This document shows, piece by piece, positions 1-12,537 of a DNA stretch of 64,000 nucleotides (position 1 is its first letter; each line of letters opens with the position of its first letter). Origin of the DNA: Scalesia atractyloides (taxonomy: Eukaryota > Streptophyta > Magnoliopsida > Asterales > Asteraceae); the NCBI GenBank assembly GCA_947069175.1, contig CAMTDV010000015.1, positions 24,258,249 to 24,322,248 of the forward strand, in the 5' to 3' direction. The notes under the pieces were generated by a model, which searched no databases, was not told the origin of the DNA, and worked only from the letters and a program-made list of their open reading frames with translations. Position numbers and translations under genes: made by a program.

Positions 1-529
1 ATTTAGGGTTACAACAAAACAAACCCATAATATAAAAACAAACATCAGAGAACAAGTGAACCTCATCTCCACCTTCTGCAAAATTAGAGAACAGATGAAC
101 ACATCAGCGACTCCTCAACCTTCAGCGACCACCTCCGTCGACACCGGCCATCGTCCTCCGCGGCTTCGCCGACAGCCGTCCACCTTCAGCGATTAAGGTT
201 TGGGATTTGTGTTCTAGATTAGTTTAATGATTTGAATTATTAAAGTTTTTTAATTTTTGATTGAAATGAGTTGATAAATTTAGGCTGTTTTAATTGAGTT
301 GAGAATACGTCTTTCTTGTTCCCTTGTTTATGCATTTTATTGAGTTGAGAAATTTGGGCTGTTTTAATTGGGTTTGGGGATTTTTAACTTGCTTTTGAGA
401 ATTGAGATTCCATTGTGCAGCTGCAAGGTCATTACAATCAGCTTTTGATGTTTTAAACTTGAATTTGGTATTTAAGCATTATAAGTTATGCAGAAGAATA
501 TTTCAAGTTTTTTTTTCAAAGGCAAGCAC
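1..529. other. AT-rich stretch without recognisable gene
   Basis: No convincing coding exon is visible. A short open frame near 94-171 is rich in Thr, Pro, Arg and Ser and looks like chance. The stretch may be the left part of the hAT remnant that follows. Confidence 0.4.
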
Positions 530-997
530 TATCTAACATTGAATCGTCATCTTTAACTAGTAAACCCTTGAAAATAGTTTTGGATGGATCTTCCATGGGA
601 TCCTTCTGAAAGGAAACCAATTTCATCTTATTACCCTAGTCAATGAAGCTTGTGAAGACGAAATTGCGTAATAGGATGGGTGATGGATACATAAACGATT
701 CTTGCATTTGTATTCCGTTGAGAGTGTAAATGTAATGCAACGTTTTCAAAAGATGAAAACTCGTCGTCAACAACTTTAGTAGTTTTTTTATTTGTAAAGA
801 CTATCGTATTTTATTTTATGTGTTTTTAAATTTCTATTGACGATTTTCTTTTCATTATTTTATCGTACTTTTATTATGTGATGAAACTTACCCGATTCGA
901 ACTGTTGAACTGACCCAAAATTTTTTATGTTCAGTCATGAAATTGGAGTATCTAAAAAAGTGAACCTAGTGAAAAAAAATTCTTGAATCCGCCACTG
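530..997 (+). mobile_element. hAT transposon remnant, internally deleted
   Basis: Two conserved pieces of a TTF-type/hAT-dimerisation transposase are fused. At about 587-643 one frame reads DLPWDPSERKPISSYYPSQ, the N-terminal region of these transposases. At about 651-779 it is followed at once by the C-terminal end, closing with VMQRFQKMKTRRQQL and a stop at 777-779 after a frame change. The whole catalytic and BED/dimerisation middle is missing. The right end GAATCCGCCACTG (985-997) is the reverse complement of a typical plant hAT terminus, CAGTGGCGGATTC. I could not find the left terminus, so it may lie before the window or be lost. Family recall supports the protein assignment; no search was run. 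Confidence 0.6.
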
Positions 998-1276
998 GCG
1001 AAGCTCACCCACCCCTAGAGTTGAACACGAGATTAAAATGTATTTAAATGTATATAGGTGAGCTATTTTTGTATGTAATCCGAGATGATTGATTAACAAA
1101 TACATCTATGTTCATTTTCTTGTTCTTATAACTCGATTTCAACATACACATTCGTCCCTATCTATTTGTTTGTTTCAGATTATCGATTTTGATGATAAAG
1201 GGGACCAACACATTGACACTTTACTAATTTTCTATTTTACTTCTTACAAAAAGAAAAAAAAAACAAGTCATTAATT

Positions 1277-2004
1277 CAGGGGCGGAACCATAATATATTG
1301 AGTCGTAGCACGGGTTATGGCTCAACCTTGTATTCGTAGTGCTTTTTTCCGGTGTTATATAAAGGATACCCCTAAAATAATACGAGGATACCTCTAACAA
1401 AAAAAATAGGATACTTGATATTACTAAAATCTCATATTTTATAAGCCCAGACATTTTTCAATCCGAAAACTGCTAGAATAATTATGCACGAATGATAAAA
1501 TAAGCCTAAATTAACAATAATGAATTGAAAGGACAACCATCACTAGTGCTCTACTGGTGGCCACGAGTATTTAAGTTCCACCTATGGTGGGCCCGAGTGT
1601 TTTTTTCACTCAAGGTCTCAAGTTCGAGTCTAGGTGATAGTGGTTTCTCATTGAGGGGTTTAAATTGTGAATCTATTGTACGAGGGGGCTCTCTAACGCG
1701 GACCCGATTAAGACAACGTATGCTAGACCTCCCAACATTCACGAATAATTCACACCTTTCAAAAAAAATAAAATTGAAATGAGACCGTAAATAGAATTAA
1801 TAAAGTTAACCCAAGACCAAGAACAATATTACAGTTGAATAAGTGATCTTGCTCGACGTCTTATGGTGGAAATCGGAACACATAGGTCTTAACCTTTGGT
1901 TTATCGGGTAGTGAAGCGGAACACATCTTTGTTATCTTTTTTTTATAATTGCACGGTAATTTTTTTCAGGATATTCCTAAATTAATGGGCTAGTTCCGCC
2001 ACTG
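1277..2004. mobile_element. Non-autonomous hAT element
   Basis: The left end CAGGGGCGGAACCA and the right end TAGTTCCGCCACTG are inverted repeats of the hAT type. They are flanked by 8-bp sequences cattaatt (1269-1276) and catgaatc (2005-2012) that match at 6 of 8 positions, the size expected of a hAT target duplication. There is no transposase frame inside. A SINE-like unit sits in its middle. The termini resemble those of the remnant ending at 997. Confidence 0.6.
1531..1768 (+). mobile_element. tRNA-derived SINE-like unit nested in hAT element
   Basis: A GTTCGAGTC stretch near 1623 fits the Pol III B-box (GWTCRANNC), preceded by a weak A-box-like region. The unit closes with an A-rich tail (1761-1768). 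Length of about 240 bp and this order fit a plant SINE. The start is approximate and I see no clear target duplication. Confidence 0.45.
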
Positions 2005-2020
2005 CATGAATCCAATCAGC

Positions 2021-2328
2021 TGGTATAATAGTTAGTCATTTGGTTTCTTTTCTTAATGTTTCAAGTTCAACTCCTACTAGTATCACTTTGAAGGACATTG
2101 GTGGTGGCAATGAACTTTAGAACTAGGCCTCTTTGGAGGTCGCCAATTCGAAACCAAGCCGAACCGGGTTTTACCGCAGTGGGCCTTCGGGCGGGCGGGT
2201 TTTCTCTGGAACTGGTGGCTAGGTATGTATCCAACTCTGTCCGTTATGAAGGAGGGGATGCATTTGATCGATTAAGAGCATCCCATGATGCTTATCCAAT
2301 TATTTAGTTGGCCGTTCAAAAAAAAAAA
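2021..2328 (+). mobile_element. tRNA-derived SINE-like unit
   Basis: A GTTCAACTC B-box-like motif near 2066 lies downstream of a possible A-box. The body is about 300 bp and ends in an uninterrupted A-run (2318-2328) preceded by GGCCGTTC. The same GTTC-plus-A-run ending occurs on the LINE remnant at 18511. The family name is unknown to me. Confidence 0.45.
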
Positions 2329-3230
2329 CTTTGAAGGGCACTTTTCGTAAATAAGCAGAAAACTTTGTAGCGCAAGCTAAGAAAACTTGGGTTGGAAACA
2401 AGAAGTTCCCGCTTTCCGTCAAAATCACACAAAACCCAAATAATATTTCAACGACGAACGGTTTCATCTCGCGAATTTAATCACTTCCATATTTATTATT
2501 ATTCGATTGAATCTCCATTAAACCCTAAATAATTCTTCGTTTCCTCTCCGCCAATGTTGCTGTAACCTAGATCCGTAAGTTACATTTACTCTCGTTTCCT
2601 TATTATGTGTTACAATTTTGATTTAGATGACGAATAGGATCGTAAATTGATGTCTGTGAATGGTTTTTGTTAAGTTTTGGACGAATTTGACGTCAAAATT
2701 GTCGATTCTGGTGGTTATTATGATTGTTTATGATGCTCGAGGGTTTTGGTTTTGTGCGAAATAAGTTTGAATGACATGCGTATGCATTTGAGCCACTAAT
2801 TTGTTGTGAAAGCAGTGAAATGTTGTTTGCTTGTGGTTTATGGATTTAATGTGCAGGTTTTTGGATAAGAATTGGAAGAATTTTGAAAATCTTAGTTGGC
2901 CCTAGCTTGTTTATAGTGTTTTACCATAATATTTTCATTTTGCTTTTCATATATGCTGTGTGTAAAATTGATATGTTGGAGGTCTTGAATAGATAGTGGT
3001 GTATTAGGTTGTTACTTTGTTCACTGTTGATTATAGTTGTCGGAGTCTTGGGCCTCAACTCAAGGCGCTTAGAACACGAGGGCTTTTTTAAGTGAGGCAC
3101 ATAGTATATAAATACAATTTTAAGGGTTTTAGACATGTTTTAGGGTTGTTTAGGGCTTGTTTATGATGTTTTAATTGAATCAAGGTTTGTTTAGGGCTGG
3201 TATAATTGTTTCAGACATGTTCAGACCATA

Positions 3231-3347
3231 GTTGTCAATAGCGATCGCTACGGTTGCTATAGCGAATAGCTTGGCGTATAGATCCATGCTCGCTATTTGG
3301 TCTCTAGCGATAGATAGCGGCCTTTATTATTATTATTATTATTATTA

Positions 3348-3396
<49 letters not shown>

Positions 3397-3629
3397 CTTT
3401 TTTTAATATAAATAGCAATTAAATACAGCTATAAATTAGCTGGATTTTAGGTTTTTGTTAAATATGCATGTAAAATAGCGTATATACCAAGGTATTTTGA
3501 TATAATATACATATGTCTTTTTTTTCTAGAGTATCGCTATTTATAAAATAGCGCCCACTATTTATCGCTATTCGCTATATAAGCATATAGGTACCTTATC
3601 GCTATTTGTCGCTATTCGCCATTAACAAC
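3231..3629. mobile_element. Inverted-repeat MITE (GCGATAG-rich) in leader intron
   Basis: The left end GTTGTCAATAGCGATCGC and the right end GCTATTCGCCATTAACAAC are imperfect inverted repeats. Both arms are dense in TAGCGA/TCGCTA. TA lies directly outside each end, compatible with a TA target duplication, but this is weak evidence for a superfamily. The centre holds an ATT repeat. Confidence 0.55.
3327..3397. repeat. (ATT)n microsatellite
   Basis: About 23 ATT units with one G interruption, inside the MITE of the leader intron. Confidence 0.95.
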
Positions 3630-4509
3630 TAAGGTTTAGACGAATTTTGGCCCGAAAAAATGCGGTTGACGTCCTGAAAGTGGGGCTTTTAAAGCGAAGC
3701 GAAAAGGCTACGCTGGGCCTGACAACAGAGCTGTTTTAGTGTTAGCCTTGACAACTTTTAATTGGAATATTTTTCAGATAACTTAGTCCTAGTATGTTTT
3801 AGTGTTTTATTATAGTTTATTGGGTTTCTTTCACCTGTCTAGTTTAAAGTTTCATTTCGGTTTTCGTGTTTTAGTATCTTTATATGCTCTCTGTAATTTA
3901 GCTTTAAGTTGCCAATTTGCCATGAATGTGATGATCAATTTGGAGGTCATGATGGAAAGTGATGTATTAGTTTGCTCACTGTTTATGGTAAATGTTTTTT
4001 AAAGGGATGCTGATACAAGGATTAAGTTAATCTTTATGTTATAAATCATAAATATTATGATTCGCGGTTACTTTTTAGATCGATAATCTTGTTTTATCAT
4101 ATACTGAATTCATGTTCATGAAGGGAAGAATACCTGAGGTATATGAGTAGTGGCACCAGAAGGGGTTTAATTAACCGGGCAATGTTTTGTTTGTCGGCAC
4201 GTTACAATGTAATTGTTACAGGTTTCATATTTTCTATCTTCAACACCTAATATCCATATAATAATTTAGTAGGTGTTTGGATGTGTATCTCCTCATCCTT
4301 ATAATTCGTAAAGTATTTAATGTGGTGGGATGCCAAGTGTGATGTTCTTGGCATTAACTTGGCTTAATTTACACAAATGTGATGTTATTCATTTTCTTTA
4401 TGTTTTTTTTTTTCAACAGTTTTCATCAAGTGAGTTCACGACTGTCATAGCAGCAGCTGAGTGGTTATGCGTTAGTTTTTGAGGGTTTGGTTGCAAACTT
4501 TCTTAAATT

Positions 4510-7500
4510 ATGGAGAAGGAAAACTCAACTGAGGAAGAACCAGTGGGTTTTCCGGCTCCTAAGAATGCGAAGGAGGTAGATCATAGCATTAATGTTCCTA
4601 CTAAGAACAGTTTATCAGATGATGAAATGGCGGGAACTACTACGGATACCGGTGAAGAACGCGTAGAAAACGCACCTTATGTTCATGAAGATGATCAAGA
4701 TATTAAGCCGGCAACAACAGCATTGATGGAGGATAGTTCAAACGATATGGAGATAAGAAGTCAGGACGATGATAAGTTAATAGATAACAATAGACGGTCT
4801 TCTTCAGTTGGGCTTTTAAATTCTGAGAACTTAGCCGATACTCGTGCCGGTGAACCAGATATTCAAAAAGAAGACAGGGAGAAGGGTAATTCGGTAAACG
4901 ATATTACACTCAATTCTACCGCAACTAGTTCATTGCCTTCAACACCAGCAGCAAAACATTTGTTAGACCATGAACCTGAAGGGGAAATAGTATCCTCTAG
5001 TAAGAGGCATTTGGTGGATGCAGAAATCGAGGATAGTTCAAAGGATATGGAGATAAGAAGTCAGGACGATGATAAGTTAATAGATGTCAGTACACCATCT
5101 TCTTCAGTTGGGCTCTTAAGTTCTGAGAACTCGATCAATACTTGTGTTGGCGAACCAAATATTCAAAAAGAAGACCAGGAGAAGGGTAGTTCGGCGAATG
5201 ATACTACACTCAGTTGTACTGCGGCTGATGTTGAGCTAAGATCTCGGGAAGAAGATAATTCTACTAGTAACAGTTCATCATCTTCTTCCGAGAACTCAAT
5301 CAATGACATCGCTTGTGAACCAGATATTCAAATGGAAAACCATGGAAAGGGCAATATTGTAGATGATACTATACCAGATTCTAATGACGAAGAGGGTGAA
5401 ATATTGGATCATGGGGATACGAAAACCGAGCCAACGAACAATACTTCTGGCAAAGCTAAAGTGGAAGCTAAAACTGCTGCTTTTCCTGGCAAACCTTCAG
5501 TTCTTACAAAGTTTGTAAAACTATGTGCAGCCTCCAACATTTTCCGTAATCTTTCTAAAGGAACCGATGAACATAACGATTCTAACGAAAAAGATAACAA
5601 GAATAGCGAATCAAGCAAAGGAGGCGGTCAAGAAGTTAGTCATACAACACTAGAGAAACCAAGATGGAGTCTCTCGAATCTAAGCTTAATTAGAATCTCA
5701 AATGAAAAAAATCAGCGAAACAAATCTGATCTGAAAGATGAATATCTCGAGTCTCCAGATTTAATAGCAACTAAAGGAAGAATCCTATTATATACAAAGT
5801 TATGGTGCGAAAAGTGCAGAGAAGCAAGAAAAATTCTTCGCAAGAGGAGGCTTAGATATTCCGAAATAAACATAGATATGTACCCAGGTAGAAAAGTGGA
5901 GCTAGAAGATTTAACCGGTTCATCAGATGTCCCGAAAGTGTTTTTTAATCAGGTTCTTATTGAGGGGTTGAAGAAGTTAAAGCGTTTGGATGAGTCGGGT
6001 CAACTTGAGAAGAAGATAGAGTTTGTTACTAGTGAAGGGCCGTCACCTAAAGCGCCTCTACCACCACTTTCGGGGGAAGATGATGCGTCTACTAGAGGTG
6101 GTGTAGATGAACTAGCGGTTATTGTTCGGAAGATGAAGCGATCGATTGTTGTTAGGAATCGATTTTATAAGTTTCGCAGGGTAACAAATTGCTTTCTGGG
6201 TTCTGAAGCTGTAGATTTTTTATCAGAAGATCAGTTTTTGGAACGAGAAGGGGTACTCTCCTTTTTCTCTTCTCAATTTGCATTGCTTGAAATATCTGTT
6301 ATTACCGTGGGATTTATTCAACACATCTCCTCATTTACTTTCAATGATAACTGAAATTTATTTGTGCTGAAATACATTAACATGCTTGCTTTTTTCTGTG
6401 ATTTTGTGCAAACTCACAATAGAAGGCATCTTCATGGATTAGCCACATACTTTTCATTTGCAATAGTTGTACAAGATCATAGAAAAAACATGAGGTGTAC
6501 ATTAGTTTACATTAGTTGTACAAATTTGGCATGTAGGGCTGCTAATGAACTGAACTTTCAGTGAACAGTTCGTGAACCGTTCGGGGGGAAGTTTGTTTGT
6601 GTTTGTTCGTTTAATAAATGAACGAACACGAACAAGAAATTTGTTCGTTTAGTTAAATGAACGAACATGAACAAAGGCCGCGTTCGTTCGTTTATGTTCG
6701 TGAACGTCCGGTAACGTGTTCGTTTATGTTCATTTGAGTTCGATGGTTCATTGGGTTTTAACTTTTTATATTTTATATTTAAATACTTCTAAATTCACAC
6801 TAATAAAATATTTAATAAAAATTAGTCTATTGTTTGTATTTGAATTATTTAATAAATATTAGGTTAGTATGCTATGGGTGGATCTACATAACATTTGTGA
6901 TGAAAGATACCAATTTTATCCAAAATTTAATACATGTTCTTGTTTGTTGTGTTTATGAACGTTCATTTGTACTCATTTATGTTCATGAACATTCATTTGC
7001 GTTCGTTATCCAAACTTAACGAACATACACGAACATGTTCTTTCCTTAATGAACGGACACGAACAAAACATCTCGTTCGGTAAGTGTGCATGAACAGTTC
7101 GTGAACACATATTTTCCTTAACGAACACAAACAAACCCTTGTTCATGTTCGTACAGTTTGTTTGCAGCCCTATTGGCATGAGTTTGTACAAGATCACAAA
7201 AAGCAACATTTTGGCTTTCAACACATTCCGAAAAAAATAAAACATCATTTTTTGCTTGTGCTCTAAATATTTCTTGATTTTCGAATAGGCTATTGAATTT
7301 GCTCGCAAGCTTGCTAAGGAGCTTTTCTTCCGGCATGTTTTTGAGTGAGTACACTTTCCTTGACCTTACACTCATTGTTACTCATTACTATCTTTTTTAC
7401 TTCTTGTTTCTCATTAGAAGCTAATATTTCCTTTACAACAACATTGTATGCATAAACCTAGGGAGAATACTTTCGAAGATGGGCATCACCTTTACCGATT

Positions 7501-10440
7501 TTTGGATCAAGATCCCATAATAAGTCAATGTCATAACATCCCAAGGGGTATTATCCAACGGAAGCGACAGACTCTTGGAGAACTTTCACATAGGCTGAGA
7601 TTTTTGCTATATGCTATTCTTGATGCCTACACGTCAGAAGACGGCAGGCACATTGCTTATAGAAGTATCCATGGGAGTGAGGAGTTTGCAAGGTTAGTTA
7701 GTTAGTGCTCTTAAGTTCTAAAGAATCGTATTGGACTACGGGATTTGTTTGGATGCGTGTTCAAACAAATTATTTCAAGTTTTAGTCGCTATAATCAAAT
7801 TTTTTAGTGTTCGGATAGAAGTGATTATGTTTTCTAGAGTTGGAGGTTTCAACCGGTTATCTTATAGATGGTTTGATTCGGGGTATGTTTTTATCTAACG
7901 TGTCAAGTTATAAATTAAAAAAAAAAAAGAAGAAACTAGGAGGAATTGGAATTTTTTTTGGCCTGTTTAATGCATGACGCCCCTAATAATGTTGTTAGAA
8001 AATAAGCATTATTGACATAATAAAAAGAATTGATCATTTTGAGACACTAATTATTCATAAAAAAGAGTAAAGTACACGGATGGTTCTTGTGGTTTACCAA
8101 AATTTTGGATTTGGTCCCTAGCTTTCTAAAAGTACACAGATGATCCTTGTGGTTTACACTTTGTAACGCATTTAGTTCCCAGCCAACGAATCTAAAGGTT
8201 TCATCAGGTCTAAGTTAGGGGACCAAATGTGTTACAAAGTGCAAACCACAGGGACCATCCGTGTGACTTTTGTCAAGGTTGGGGACTAAATGCATTATAA
8301 AGTGCAAACCACCAGGACCATACGCATACTTTTGGAAAGCTAGGGACCAAAATCAAAATTTTGGTAAACCACAGGGACCATCCGTGTACTCTACTCTAAA
8401 AAAAGTAAAAAAATGTGGACAAAAGTGGTTTTGGGTCAACTCTATCAGTCCCATAACAAAAGTTACGGGTTTGACTTGTTAGACCAACCACCTGACCCAT
8501 CCGGGTTTTACACCTCTGTGATTTTCTGGTTATTAAAAGTCAAAATGATCAGATTTGGCGGAATAGATAAATTTTCTCTAAAAAAGCTTACTATAAAGAC
8601 AAATGGTATATTACCTGTGTATCCCACTAGCTTTAATCAAACTGCTTATTTGAAGAACTGATTCTGATTCTTGAATTCCCAATAATCAGTTTAAAAACGC
8701 ACATCTGACGGTTTGATCTGTGAATGGGCATTGAATAGTAGCATCCATCCATTATAGGTACTTGAGGATTGCAGAAGAACTTCAAAGACTAGACCTAAAT
8801 AAAACGTCCAAGGAAGAACGACTTGCCTTCTTTATCAATCTATACAATCTGATGACAATTCATGCAATACTTGTGTGGGGTCATCCAGAAGGAGCATTGG
8901 ATAGACGGAAAATGCTTAGTGACTTCAAATACGTTATTGGTGGGTGTGCGTATTCGCTTTCGGATATTCAAAATGGCATTCTAAGAGCTAACCAGAGACC
9001 GCCATATGCTCTCGTCAGGCCTTTTAGTATATCTGACAAGCGCTTTAAGGTGCCACATTCAACTTGTGTTTAGAATTATTTTTCCATTGGTTGAATCATT
9101 ATTTAAAATTATATTAATGTTTCAGGTGGCTCTTCCTTATCTTGAGCCTCTTATTCACTTCGCGTTGGTTTCTGGGAATCGATCGGCTCCTGCTCTTCGA
9201 TGCTATTCTCCTAAAAACATTGACAGGGAGTTGATGGATGCAGCTCGTAATTTCTTGCAAAGTGGCACGTTTGTACTTCATTTGGACTCCATGTCTGTTT
9301 CAGTTACTAAAATACTCAATTGGTAAGTTATGAAACAAGTGTTTTTGTTTTAGCTGCACCTTTTCTAATTAGCATAGTGTTTATCTACTTTATGTATGTA
9401 CGAAGGTTGATACATTGAGCTGTAACTTTTACTATTAATTATGTAAATTGATAAAATGTATGTAAATTATAATATGTTTAAAGATTTATTATAGGGTAAA
9501 TTGCATTTTACTTCCTTTAAGTTTCAGCAAAATTTCAGACGTTGTCCTTTAACTAACAAAATTACAATCGATGTCCTTTATGTTTTAATTTCTTTATAGC
9601 ACATGTCCTTTATGTTTTAATTTCCTTACAGCGGATGTCCTTTATATTTGTAATCTTTTTAGGGACAAAGGACACCGCCTGTAAAGAAATTAGAACATAA
9701 AGGACATCCGTTGTAATTTCGTGAGTTAAAGGACAACGCCTGAAATTTTGCTGAAACTTAAAGGACGTAAAATGCAATTTACCCTTTATTATAAAAGTAT
9801 GGTGCATATAGTCTTTTGTCTAAATGCATATGTGCACATACACTATATGCATAAATATATGCATATGTGCACTTTTTTATACCTTTTTTTTAAATCATGA
9901 TAGATGGGATAATATTGAAGTAAGAGTAGAGAGAGATAAATAAACTGTTTTTTTTTTCAATTTTATCTTTTTAATTGAAGCTTATGCACATGTGCTTATG
10001 CGAGTCTCATCATAATATTGTTCTTAAATGAACTCGCCCCTAAATTTGTCATGTAGTGCCTAATTACAAGATACTAAACTAGGGATTTATCTTTGTAAAC
10101 ATGAAATGGAGCCGCATCTACAATGTGGCGAAACAATAGTTTCCAACTAGATATGCATTGCTACTACAATTGCATTATGTTCTTGCGGTTCTCAACATAT
10201 TATTTAACAAATTAACGTACATCATATATTTTCTATCTCTGTTTTTCGCCTATGTAAAAACCAACTTTTTCTTTGTAACTTGTCAGGTATAGTGTGGATT
10301 TCGGAAAGAATGAAGCGGAGGTACTGAAACATGCAGCTATTTACCTGGAAGTTGAACAGACTCGTACTCTTATGGAATTGCTTGATAGTACTCAATTAAA
10401 AGTGGTTTATCAGCCTTATGATTGGAGATTGAACAGCTGA
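4510..10440 (+). CDS. Glutaredoxin-DEP-DUF547 domain protein (six coding exons)
   Basis: Exons by splice signals and continuity of the conserved protein: 4510-6252, 7289-7344, 7462-7692, 8758-9049, 9126-9322, 10287-10440. The total is 2673 nt, 890 aa plus stop TGA. Residues 1 to about 410 are acidic, Ser/Asn-rich and probably disordered. A glutaredoxin-like domain starts near residue 423 with a C433-E-K-C436 motif and the later TSDVPKVFFN segment. A DEP domain (about 533-620) spans exons 1-3. DUF547 follows (about 665-830), with AFFINLYNLMTIHA and the YPK-like YSPKNI. Plants have a small family of this architecture (Arabidopsis At3g11920 and At4g08550 by recall). The Grx part suggests thiol-disulfide exchange and DEP suggests membrane or signalling contacts; the substrate is unknown. 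It is longer than relatives because of the N-terminal duplication. No disabling lesion is seen. Confidence 0.88.
4729..5390 (+). repeat. Internal coding duplication in exon 1 of the Grx-DEP-DUF547 gene
   Basis: Two nearly identical segments (about 4729-4930 and 5029-5225) both encode DSS-N/K-DMEIRSQDDDKLID, then SSSVGLL-SEN, then EP-IQKED-EKG-S. A third, more diverged copy (about 5230-5390) keeps LRSREED, SENSIND and EPDIQMEN. The frame is maintained throughout, so the acidic N-terminus grew by in-frame duplication of about 300 bp. Confidence 0.85.
6534..7172. mobile_element. hAT-type MITE in intron 1
   Basis: TAGGGCTGC opens and GCAGCCCTA closes the element, exact inverted repeats. Perfect 8-bp direct repeats TTGGCATG flank it (6526-6533 and 7173-7180), diagnostic of hAT insertion. 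Both arms are packed with GTTCGTGAAC/GAACGAACA motifs. A relative lies at 26505-27060. Confidence 0.85.
8065..8396. mobile_element. MULE-type MITE in intron 3
   Basis: Long inverted arms start GAGTAAAGTACACGGATGG and end CCATCCGTGTACTCTACTC, each followed inward by a CCCTGTGGTTT-type core. Flanks share TAAAAAA, so a 9-bp duplication cannot be resolved in the A-run. Terminal sequence and core resemble the elements at 20016 and 31980. Confidence 0.75.
9494..9784. mobile_element. MITE with 9-bp target duplication in intron 5
   Basis: GGGTAAATTGCATTTTA at the left is matched inverted at the right. Arms of about 70 bp carry TTTCAGCAAAATTTCAG. A perfect 9-bp duplication TTTATTATA lies at 9485-9493 and 9785-9793, the length made by Mutator-like transposases. 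Confidence 0.85.
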
Positions 10441-11490
10441 CAATCAGAAATGTAAGCAATACACAGGTTAAATCGATCCATCCTTTTTTACCAAAGAATA
10501 TATATATACATCAACGTCACGCAGAAGTTCTTATGAGCCCTCTTTTATTGCTTCTATACATACTGTTTTGATGAGCGGCTTGCGAAAGGTAGTTTTGTCA
10601 CAAGGACTCTTTTGTAAACTCAAGTTTATATATATGTCGTCACCCCGTCGTGCAAGAGGGGGGTGGGGGTGTTTCAAATGGGGTGTATGATATTTTGGTA
10701 AAATTTAAAGGTTTAATTATATATGTGTTTAAATCAGTGCTGAGTTACTGAGATACCATGGCAAGTTGGTATGGTTTTGTATTCTTGATTAATGTAGAGG
10801 TTCTCAAAAGATGTATGAAGCAATGAAAGAAGAATTGCATCAATAAGTACAGATGGATATTTGTTCTCAACTTATCTCCTTCATTTAGAATTTAAAAAGA
10901 GTTGGTTGTTCTCATGGTGGTTGTTAGTGTTACTAAACATTAGGGGTATTTATAAACCGTTAAAGCTGGCCCAACAACTCACAAATCGGCTGGTTTAGTC
11001 GGTTTGATATTCATACGGCTCGGTTCAGGGTTAATGGTTTCAAAAATGGTTATACCGCTTCGGTTCATGGTTTCAAACTTGAGTGGTTTGTTTGGCCAAC
11101 CCAACCAACTTGGGTGGTTTGTTTTGTTGTTTTCTAAAAACCTAAGTTATCAGTTGGTATAATTTTTTTTAATCAAAATCTACATAATCAAACCAAACAA
11201 CCATGCACCCTCATTTTCCTTCAAGTACTTGGGCTAGCTCTTTGGATTAATATATGGTGGGGAGAATAAAGTGTACACATTTTAGTTTCTATTTAGTAGT
11301 TCTCTTTGATCCAGATTTTCAAAATGAAAAAATTGCTAAGAATAAAATTATATATGCTGAAAGAAATCTAAAATTTTCAAGAGAAGCTAATCAGCTATAA
11401 GGACATTTTTAAATTTTTATTTATTTTAACACCCTTAGAAGTTATAGAATTATAAATTTGTTCTAAAATGATATATTATCTTCAACGCTT
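10441..11490. other. 3' region of gene 1 and intergenic DNA
   Basis: The 3' untranslated region of the upstream gene starts here, but no clear AATAAA fixes its end. Beyond about 10900 there is AT-rich DNA with GGTTTGG/CGGTT-rich patches and no recognisable gene. Confidence 0.4.
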
Positions 11491-11496
11491 AAGCGC

Positions 11497-11800
11497 CAAT
11501 GAGGTAGTGGTGGAGTGGTTGGGGGAAGACTTTGTGTTCCTAGTGACTCAGGTTCGACTCCCACTCTCCCCATTATTTTCTGCGGCATCCAGGTGAAGGG
11601 CGAATACGGGTGGCGCCGGTTCGTCTTGGATGGGAGGCGAGGTTTTACCGATTATTCCACTGTTGTGCCTCCGGGTGGGTAGGTCGGGTTTCCGCGCATC
11701 TGGGAGAGCCAAGCGGCTAGCGGCGGTCGAGTAGTCGACCTTGGCCACAGCGTCTGGTATCACGGTGGTTAGCACGTCGTTCCAACTTGAAAACACCAAA
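11497..11800 (+). mobile_element. tRNA-derived SINE-like unit between the convergent genes
   Basis: GGTAGTGGTGGAGTGGTTGGG fits a Pol III A-box region, and CAGGTTCGACTCCCACT about 45 bp later is a near-perfect B-box. The downstream body is GC-rich (about 200 bp), in sharp contrast with the AT-rich surroundings. The 3' border is not sharp. Confidence 0.65.
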
Positions 11801-12537
11801 TGTATCTTAAAATCATTTTCTTCTACCAACAATTTTCAAAAATATTGAATCATTGAATACATAAATAACACATAAAACCGAATGAGGCATTTTTTCAACG
11901 CCTTAACACTTTGGTTTGAATGCTTAAAGGTGTATATGTTTGATATCAACTTAAAAAGATGGAATGTATCTTTGATAGTCTGTTATATCGACCACTTTTC
12001 CAAACTAACCAAGTCGGTGAACGTCAATTACATAAATAACATATAAAAACGATATATAAAAATATATATAAAAATATAAGACGTATGTAAGTCCCCCATC
12101 CAAATATCCTTACTCTAAAACTATTAAAGGGAATAAAAATTTAATATGCTAGAACTAAATTATTACAACACCACAAACAATTATACAATAACATTTTGCA
12201 GCAAAAATCTAGTCTATAGAGCATATAGAAAGCAACACCGCAAAGTCATAAACCATCATCATTTACTCCTCTACAAAAAGAAAACAACCATACATCAACC
12301 ACCAAAGCGGCATAAAAACGCCTATCACACAAACAAAACAATGTCGTTAACCAGTTGAAGACCACTGTCCATGTAACAACATGATACCCGTCGTTCTAAT
12401 TAGACATAAACAACTTGATAGTCAATACCAAGATCATAAGTAAAAACTTTTCAAATGAAAGACAATAGTAACGTTATTCACAAAATCTCTACGCACTAGC
12501 TTCCCATATGGAAGAATTGAACTCGGGAAGTACAAAT

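Larger units (their letters stand above)
2450..4509 (+). other. 5' leader and leader intron of the Grx-DEP-DUF547 gene
   Basis: A plausible first non-coding exon ends at 2574 before GTAAGT. A polypyrimidine tract followed by CAACAG gives an acceptor at 4419, so the second exon would begin at 4420 and reach the ATG at 4510 after 90 nt. The transcription start is not identified. The inferred intron (2575-4419) holds an inverted-repeat element and an ATT microsatellite. This is inference from splice signals only. Confidence 0.4.
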
